NCBI GenBank assembly: GCA_017395685.1
Contig: JAFQOD010000028.1
Span: forward strand, 42,156 to 106,155
Length of the DNA: 64,000 nt
Reading direction: 5' to 3'
DNA from: Clostridia bacterium
GTDB taxonomy: Bacteria; Bacillota; Clostridia; Christensenellales; Aristaeellaceae
Positions 58,418 to 64,000 of this stretch are shown here, in pieces. The position numbers and the translations under genes were made by a program. Each line of letters opens with the position of its first letter. Position 1 is the first letter of the stretch. The notes beneath the pieces are model-generated. The model was not told the origin of the DNA. It searched no databases and saw only the letters and a program-made list of their open reading frames with translations.

Positions 58418-59245
58418 ATGGATATTTACAGCGAAGTAACCAATCGAATTATGGAGCAAATGGAGCAGGGAATTATTCCCTGGCAGAAGCCCTGGGTCGC
58501 CTGCGGCAAAGCTATTAGCAGAACCACCGGAAAGCCTTACAGCCTGCTGAACCAAATGCTTCTCGGTCGCCCCGGCGAATACCTCACCTTCAAGCAGTGC
58601 CAGGAGGCTGGCGGCAAGGTCAGGAAGGGCGAAAAGAGCCAGATGGTGGTTTTCTGGAAATGGATTGAGACAGAAGACGAGGAAACAGGCGAGAAGAAGG
58701 AAGTTCCTTTCCTCCGCTACTACAATGTATTTCACATCGACCAATGCGAAGGCATCATCGCCAAGCACACCACCGAAACCGCCTTTCCTGATGGCGCCGT
58801 CGCTGATGAAGCCGCCCAAGCCATCATCGTTGATTATCTGGCACGGGAAAAGGTCAGGCTTTCCCATCAGGAAGGCGACCGGGCATTCTACCGCCCCGGC
58901 ACGGATGAAATCGTGCTTCCCCTCCTGCGGCAGTTCCATTCCACTGCTGAATATTACAGCACCGCCTTCCACGAAATTACCCACAGCACTGGGCACGAAA
59001 AGCGGCTGAACCGTTTAGAAAAAATCGCGTTCTTTGGATCTGACGCTTACAGCAAGGAAGAACTGGTGGCAGAAATCGGAGCGGCAACGCTGGTAAATCA
59101 CTGCGGAATAGAAACCTCCAGCAGTATCCGCAATAATGCCGCTTATGTCCAGAACTGGCTCTCCGTTCTGAAAGATGATAAACGCTTCATCGTCAGTGCG
59201 GCAGGCAAGGCAGAAAAAGCCGTCCAGCTGATCCTGAACCAATAA
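58418..59245 (+). CDS. ArdC-like anti-restriction/zincin metallopeptidase, copy 3
   Basis: This 275-residue protein is closest to copy 1 around the active site and keeps His-Glu-Ile-Thr-His and Glu-Glu-Leu-Val-Ala-Glu. It differs at residues 225-237 (Leu-Val-Asn-His-Cys-Gly-Ile-Glu). It appears intact and co-transcribed with the 89-aa gene. Confidence 0.88.
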   Translation: MDIYSEVTNRIMEQMEQGIIPWQKPWVACGKAISRTTGKPYSLLNQMLLGRPGEYLTFKQCQEAGGKVRKGEKSQMVVFWKWIETEDEETGEKKEVPFLRYYNVFHIDQCEGIIAKHTTETAFPDGAVADEAAQAIIVDYLAREKVRLSHQEGDRAFYRPGTDEIVLPLLRQFHSTAEYYSTAFHEITHSTGHEKRLNRLEKIAFFGSDAYSKEELVAEIGAATLVNHCGIETSSSIRNNAAYVQNWLSVLKDDKRFIVSAAGKAEKAVQLILNQ

Positions 59246-59256
59246 GGACGAAGAAA

Positions 59257-59282
59257 CCCGGCGGGGAGCAATCCCCGTCGGG
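59257..59282 (+). promoter_or_regulatory. GC hairpin before the 80-aa gene, module 3
   Basis: Same stem as at 27245 and 42033, with a GCAA loop. Confidence 0.6.
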
Positions 59283-59295
59283 CATGGAGGGCAAT

Positions 59296-59538
59296 ATGAT
59301 AGATTATGTATCCAAGACTCTTTCCATTTCCAGCATCATGCGATTAATTGTGGAAGGAGCCATCGTGCTCTATGAAGAGGAAGCCGCTCCCCTTTTCAGG
59401 CTGGCAAAGGATAACCGGGAAGCCCAAGCCGCATTCAATACCATTGGCAAGGCACTGTATCTTCTGCGGGAACAGGTGAAGATGCTGGAAGAAGCCCATC
59501 ACCGAGAAGCCGTAGGGTGTAGCAAAAACAACTGTTAA
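59296..59538 (+). CDS. 80-aa module protein, copy 3
   Basis: The first 28 residues match the other copies, then it diverges (Glu-Glu-Glu-Ala-Ala-Pro-Leu-Phe and Glu-Gln-Val-Lys-Met-Leu) and ends in a Cys-rich tail because the frame crosses the TAG that stops copy 1. Such a conserved N-terminus with a variable rest suggests a conserved contact and a variable partner. Unknown function. Confidence 0.76.
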   Translation: MIDYVSKTLSISSIMRLIVEGAIVLYEEEAAPLFRLAKDNREAQAAFNTIGKALYLLREQVKMLEEAHHREAVGCSKNNC

Positions 59539-59550
59539 TTTATACAGATT

Positions 59551-59616
59551 TTGTCCGGAAATGATGTGCCGATTTTTCTGGATTTTCGGACGGAAAAAGG
59601 TGTAATTTGTCCGGAT
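59551..59616 (+). repeat. Putative res site, copy 2
   Basis: It carries the same three TCCGGA-type sub-sites and spacing as at 27555-27619, again just before a serine recombinase gene. Confidence 0.5.
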
Positions 59617-59647
59617 GGCCCTTTCTTTTACAACGGGAGGAAACACG

Positions 59648-60232
59648 ATGATTTATGGATACGCACGCTGCTCCACCAATGAGAGCAAGCAGGATATCAA
59701 CAGACAGATAAAAGAACTGAAAGCCGCCGGTGCGGAGGAAGTCATTTTTGAATACGAGCACGGCGACGCCAAGATGAAAAAGGAACTCCAAATGCTGCTG
59801 GAAATAGCCAGGGCGGGCGATACCATCATCACGCTGGAAGTGAGCCGCCTCTCCCGCAGCACCCAGCAGTTATGCGAGATTGTGGAGGTCATCAAACGCA
59901 AGCACCTGCGGCTGATGATTGTAGGCTCCATTACGGTGGATTGTCGCCAGGGCAGCATAGACCCAATGAGTCAGGCTTTCATACAGATGTCAGCGGTTTT
60001 TGCCGAACTGGAACTTTCCATCATCCAGGCACGGGTGAAGTCAGGGATGGCGAACGCCAAAGCCAAAGGGGCTGCCATTGGCCGCCCACGTACCACCAAA
60101 GATGATATTCCCGCCATCTTCCTGCGGCACTACCCCAGCCTGATGAATGGGAAAATGAATGTCAGCGAACTGGCAAGGGTGTGCGGGCTTTCGAGGCCAA
60201 CAGTGTATAAGTATATGAAAATGATGGGATAA
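59648..60232 (+). CDS. Serine recombinase/resolvase, element 3
   Basis: This 194-residue relative of the protein at 27652 has the same catalytic Ser9 (Ala-Arg-Cys-Ser), Val-Ser-Arg-Leu-Ser-Arg-Ser and Hin-type C-terminal helix-turn-helix. The N-terminal half is almost identical; the region around residues 85-135 has diverged more. GGGAGGAAA precedes the start. Confidence 0.93.
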   Translation: MIYGYARCSTNESKQDINRQIKELKAAGAEEVIFEYEHGDAKMKKELQMLLEIARAGDTIITLEVSRLSRSTQQLCEIVEVIKRKHLRLMIVGSITVDCRQGSIDPMSQAFIQMSAVFAELELSIIQARVKSGMANAKAKGAAIGRPRTTKDDIPAIFLRHYPSLMNGKMNVSELARVCGLSRPTVYKYMKMMG

Positions 60233-60237
60233 AAAAT

Positions 60238-60270
60238 GCCCCTGCTCTCCAATTGCTAGAGAGCAGGGGC
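60238..60270. terminator. Bidirectional terminator
   Basis: A perfect 12-bp stem (GCCCCTGCTCTC arms) sits between the convergent recombinase and leucine-rich-repeat genes, with an A-run on the minus-strand exit side. Confidence 0.82.
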
Positions 60271-60280
60271 TTATGTCAAA

Positions 60281-63200
60281 TTAAATTCGCTTGCCCCTTA
60301 TGTTGCGAAGCAGTATCACCAATGCGATACAAGACAAGCTTGTAAGGGCAATCCACAATACCGGATAACTGGAATCGCCGGTTTGAGGTAATTTAACCAA
60401 CTTGGGAAGAATTACACCTGCTTCTAGAATTTCACCACAAGCCAGACAGCGAAGATCGCCGGAATAGCCTTCCTGTTCATATGTGGAATCGACAGCATTG
60501 CGAATTTCTGTACCGCTCGTATGAGGGCAAGGCGGACGCATCCTCATGAACATCATAGGCGCTTGATTTGACGGCAGAAGAACAATGTCCCATCCTGCAT
60601 CATATTTCAGAATCATCAATGCATCCAGAATATCCGCATAGCCATCTGCGTTCACATCAGAATTGGCCTCGTTAATTGCCACATCCCATCCTGCGTCATA
60701 CTTGAGCACCAGCAGCGCATCCAGAATATCTGCAATACCATCGTCATTAGCGTCGCCGGGGATCTGCGGCGCACCAGGTACTGTAATCCTGCATACCGCC
60801 TGAATTGCATCATCCGCAATGGCAGCAATTTCAGACTGCTCTTGGCCGGTGCAATCAACTGCAGTGGCAATGATATCCGCCGTTCCGTATCCCACAGCTG
60901 TTACCATCCCCTGTGCATCCACAGTTGCCACTGCCGGATTGGATGAAGAAAAGGCCACAAGCTTATTTTGTAAAGTTTGTCCCTTCGTGGTTGCTAACGC
61001 AGTAAGTGGAATCGATTCACCAAAGGCCAATTCAACCGCTTCTTTTTCAAAAACCACAGCAGTCACGGGATGGCATACATGCACGGTGCAGGAGCGGCTG
61101 GCGCCGCAATCGGATGTAACGGTGATTACTGCCTCGCCCGGCACCAGTGCGCTGATCTTGCCATTTTTATCCACCGTCAGAGATGTGGTATTGGAGCTTG
61201 TCCAGGTGAAGGTGGGATTGGCGTCTTGGGGCAGAATATTTTGTACGGCCAATTGACTCGTGTTCTTGGAGACGATCCACAATTCCGTCGCGGACAAATT
61301 GAAGGATTGAATACGCTGCTTGACGGAAACCTCCATTTGGGCACTGAGATCATCATATGTGGCTGTGATTGTAGCATTTCCTATACCCCTAGCTTCAATA
61401 ACCCCATCGGTCACAGTGGCAACCATATCATTACTGCTTTTCCACTGAACCAGTGAAAGATTTCCTGCAGGTACAAGTTTCGGCATGACAATATAGCTAT
61501 CGCCTGGCCAAAGTGAACATTTTTCAGGGATGGAAAGGCTGACGGATTGGTTTGGATCATTGGCATCCAAGTATATCACTTTGTACCCATTTGCTGTAGC
61601 CCAAAAATCTGTTGATGTAAATTCATAGCAATAGATGGTACAGTCTTTAGGAATACTGGTAGAAGAAATGGTGATATCTCCGCGCCTATAAATAATCACG
61701 GTATAAAGCTCGCTACAATCCAAAAAGGCATAATCACCAATACTGGTTACGTTCTCTGGTATCGTCACGCTAGTCAAACTGCGGCACTCTCTAAAGGCGT
61801 AATTACCAATACTGGTAACGCTGTCCGGAATCGTTATATTGGTCAAGTTACCGCAGCCTACGAAGGCTGAATTACCAATACTGGTCACGCTGTTAGGAAT
61901 GACAATACTGGTTAGACTACTGCAGTCAGCAAATCCCAAAGAACCAATCTTCGTGCATCCATCAGTAATAGTCACCTTGGTGATCGTAGAACATAAGGGA
62001 AAATAACATTTGATTGTTCCCGCATATCCGCTGGAAATATTCCCGCTTACCACGCATTCAGGCACTGTTACTTCCGTGATGTTTGTGCAGCCATGGAAAG
62101 CATTAGAACCAATGCTGGTCACGCTGTCCGGAATACTCACGCTAGTCAGTCCGCTACAGCCAGAAAAGGCAGAAGAATCAATGCTGGTCACGCCATCAGG
62201 AATATTCACGCTGGTCAGACCGCTGCAGTTATAGAAGGCATAAGAACCAATGCTGGTTACGCTGCTGGGAATCGTCACGCTGGTCAAGCCACTGCAGCCA
62301 GAAAAGGCATAAGAACCAATGCTGGTCACACTGTCCGGAATTGGCACACTGGTCAAGCCGCTGCAGCCAGAAAAGGCATAAGAACCAATGCTGGTCACAC
62401 TGTCCGGAATTGGCACACTGGTCAAGCCGCTGCAGTTATAGAAGGCATTAGAACCAATGCTGGTCACGCCATCTGCTATAGTAACTTTGGAAATGGTGGC
62501 ATATGCAGAGAAATAGTCTTCCAGTCCGGAATCTCCATTGTATGAATTTCTTTCAATCAAGCATCCGGGCACGGTCACTTCTGTAATGTTAGGGCAGCCA
62601 GAAAAGGTAGAAGAATCAATACTGGTCACGCTGTCCGGAATACTCACGCTGGTCAGACCGCTGCAGTTATAGAAGGCATTAGAACCAATTCTTGTCACGC
62701 CATCAGGAATATTCACGCTGGTGAGGCCGCTACAACCAGAGAAGGCATTAGAATCAATACTGGTCACGCTGTCCGGAATTGTCACGCTGGTCAGACCGCT
62801 GCAGCCAGAAAAGGTAGAAGAATCAATGCTGGTCACACCGGTCGGAATAGTCACACCGGTCAGCTTACTGCAGCCTTTGAAGGCATAAGAACCAATACTG
62901 GTCACGCTGTCCGGAATACTCACGCTAGTCAGACCGCTGCAGCCAGAGAAGGCATAAGAACCAATACTGGTCACGCCATCAGGAATATTCACGCTGGTCA
63001 GGCTGCTGCAATCCCTGAAGGCAGAATCATCAATGCTGGTTACGCCATCTGGAATGCTCACGCTGGTCAGACCGCTGCAGCGAGAAAAGGCAAAATCACC
63101 AATACTGGTCACGCTGTCCGGAATGGTTACGCTGGTCAGACCGCTGCAGTTATTAAAGGCAGATTGGCCAATACTGGTCACGCTGTTAGGAATGACAATA

Positions 63201-64000
63201 CTGGTTAGACTACTGCAGCCGTAGAAGGCACTACCACCAATGCTGGTTACACCATCTGAAATACTCACGCTGGTCAGTCCGCTACAGCCAGAAAAGGCAG
63301 AATTACCAATGCTGGTTACGCTGCTGGGAATCGTCACGCTGGTCAAGCCGCTGCAATTATAGAAGGCATTAGAACCAATGCTGGTCACGCCATCTGCTAT
63401 AGTAACTTTGGAAATGGTGGCATATACAGAGAAATAGCCTCTCAGTCCGGAATTTCCATTGTATAAATTTCTTTCAATCAAGCATCCGGGCACGGTCACT
63501 TCTGTAATGTTAGGGCAGCCATAGAAAGCATTAGAACCAATGCTGGTCACGCTGTTGGGAATCGTCACGCTGGTGAGGCCGCTGCAACCAGAGAAGGCCT
63601 CATAACCAATGCTGGTCACGCTATCCGGAACGGTCACGCTGGTCAGCCCGCTGCAGCCGTAGAAGGCACGACCACCAATGCTGGTTACGCTGCTGGGAAT
63701 CGTTACGCTGGTCAGACCGCTGCAGCCAGAGAAGGCATAAGAACCAATGCTGGTTATGCTGCTGGGAATCGTCACGCTGGTCAGACCGCTGCAGTTATCG
63801 AAGACATCATCGCCAATACTGGTCACACTGTCCGGAATTGTCACGCTGGTCAAGCCGCTGCAGTTAAAGAAGGCATTAGAACCAATACTGGTCACACTGT
63901 CCGGAATTGTCACGCTGGTCAGGCCGCTGCAGTAATAGAAGGCATTAGAAACAATGCTGGTCACGCCATCTGGGATAGTCACTGTGGACAGGGGGGCAGA
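60281..64000 (-). CDS. BspA-like LRR surface protein with Big_2, dockerin and LPQTG (partial)
   Basis: The frame is open to the window edge; the N-terminus is missing and about 1240 residues are visible. The outer ~770 are 30-plus BspA-type (LRR_5) repeats of about 23 residues with Thr-Ser-Ile-Gly and Cys-Ser-Gly-Leu-Thr-Ser-Val cores, broken by three longer inserts with Ile-Thr-Glu-Val-Thr-Val-Pro. Two or more Big_2/Ig-like domains follow, then a dockerin pair (two Asp-X-Asn-X-Asp-Gly calcium loops near 60600-60760) and a sortase motif Leu-Pro-Gln-Thr-Gly at about 60377-60391 with a hydrophobic segment and a basic tail. It is a wall-anchored adhesin that may also dock to a cohesin. It may be element 3 cargo or host DNA. 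Confidence 0.88.
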   Translation of the reverse strand, partial: SAPLSTVTIPDGVTSIVSNAFYYCSGLTSVTIPDSVTSIGSNAFFNCSGLTSVTIPDSVTSIGDDVFDNCSGLTSVTIPSSITSIGSYAFSGCSGLTSVTIPSSVTSIGGRAFYGCSGLTSVTVPDSVTSIGYEAFSGCSGLTSVTIPNSVTSIGSNAFYGCPNITEVTVPGCLIERNLYNGNSGLRGYFSVYATISKVTIADGVTSIGSNAFYNCSGLTSVTIPSSVTSIGNSAFSGCSGLTSVSISDGVTSIGGSAFYGCSSLTSIVIPNSVTSIGQSAFNNCSGLTSVTIPDSVTSIGDFAFSRCSGLTSVSIPDGVTSIDDSAFRDCSSLTSVNIPDGVTSIGSYAFSGCSGLTSVSIPDSVTSIGSYAFKGCSKLTGVTIPTGVTSIDSSTFSGCSGLTSVTIPDSVTSIDSNAFSGCSGLTSVNIPDGVTRIGSNAFYNCSGLTSVSIPDSVTSIDSSTFSGCPNITEVTVPGCLIERNSYNGDSGLEDYFSAYATISKVTIADGVTSIGSNAFYNCSGLTSVPIPDSVTSIGSYAFSGCSGLTSVPIPDSVTSIGSYAFSGCSGLTSVTIPSSVTSIGSYAFYNCSGLTSVNIPDGVTSIDSSAFSGCSGLTSVSIPDSVTSIGSNAFHGCTNITEVTVPECVVSGNISSGYAGTIKCYFPLCSTITKVTITDGCTKIGSLGFADCSSLTSIVIPNSVTSIGNSAFVGCGNLTNITIPDSVTSIGNYAFRECRSLTSVTIPENVTSIGDYAFLDCSELYTVIIYRRGDITISSTSIPKDCTIYCYEFTSTDFWATANGYKVIYLDANDPNQSVSLSIPEKCSLWPGDSYIVMPKLVPAGNLSLVQWKSSNDMVATVTDGVIEARGIGNATITATYDDLSAQMEVSVKQRIQSFNLSATELWIVSKNTSQLAVQNILPQDANPTFTWTSSNTTSLTVDKNGKISALVPGEAVITVTSDCGASRSCTVHVCHPVTAVVFEKEAVELAFGESIPLTALATTKGQTLQNKLVAFSSSNPAVATVDAQGMVTAVGYGTADIIATAVDCTGQEQSEIAAIADDAIQAVCRITVPGAPQIPGDANDDGIADILDALLVLKYDAGWDVAINEANSDVNADGYADILDALMILKYDAGWDIVLLPSNQAPMMFMRMRPPCPHTSGTEIRNAVDSTYEQEGYSGDLRCLACGEILEAGVILPKLVKLPQTGDSSYPVLWIALTSLSCIALVILLRNIRGKRI

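Noticed and set aside
61700..63982. CRISPR-like or satellite repeat array
   Set aside because: The ~69-base period encodes leucine-rich repeats in one long open frame; no fixed repeat/unique spacer pattern or Cas gene is present.

Overview
The window is a stretch of chromosome from a low-to-mid GC Gram-positive anaerobe. It is most likely an uncultured gut Clostridia: it has strong purine-rich ribosome sites, sigma-A promoters, binding-protein-dependent sugar ABC importers, an LPXTG-type anchor with a dockerin, a SipW-type secreted protein and AgrC/LytTR signalling. Species cannot be told from sequence alone.

Positions 1-23100 look like ordinary chromosome. First come the end of a PotD-like polyamine-binding protein and a secreted NAGPA-type glycosidase. 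Then, on the minus strand, lies an ABC-2/GldG/DUF4340 operon whose permease is frameshifted. From 20156 down to 6530 a long minus-strand catabolic locus follows: a sugar ABC importer, a cupin, a DeoC-type aldolase, an SMP-30 lactonase, a GntR repressor, a GH105-like hydrolase, a zinc dehydrogenase, an FGGY kinase, a class III CoA-transferase, a biotin-dependent carboxyltransferase, its biotin carrier, and an unassigned protein. Two promoters in this locus each carry a GT-N4-AC palindrome just downstream of the -10, which fits control by the GntR protein encoded there. An iron alcohol dehydrogenase and an amidohydrolase form a separate upstream operon.

At 23101 a tRNA-Val(GAC) gene begins a tandem array of integrated elements. 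A 47-bp piece of its 3' end recurs exactly at 37990 and 55904, with a degenerate copy at 56129. Element 1 (about 23133-37989) carries a tyrosine integrase, a regulatory/anti-restriction module, a serine recombinase, a SipW-type beta-helix protein next to an AgrC/LytTR pair, a DUF6602-like possible nuclease, a Rep-like protein and three tandem paralogues of unknown family. Element 2 (37990-55903) has a truncated integrase, Rep-like and Cys-rich genes, a second copy of the module, and a 13-kb beta-glucoside locus (GH3, RpiR regulator, GH1, ROK kinase, DUF3604 protein, ABC importer, RpiB, ribulose-phosphate epimerase). Element 3 (from about 56129) has an intact integrase, a third copy of the module, a serine recombinase, and then a large BspA-like leucine-rich repeat surface protein that runs off the right edge.

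The three modules keep nearly identical small protein / ArdC-like / 80-aa genes and RNA hairpins, while the adjacent XRE repressor and the divergent promoter-operator differ in each copy, much as phage immunity regions do. No relaxase, coupling ATPase or conjugation gene was seen, so the elements are probably mobilised in trans or decayed. Several genes carry small lesions: in-frame TAG codons at 25190 and 39511, one-base slips in A-runs, and recombinase remnants.
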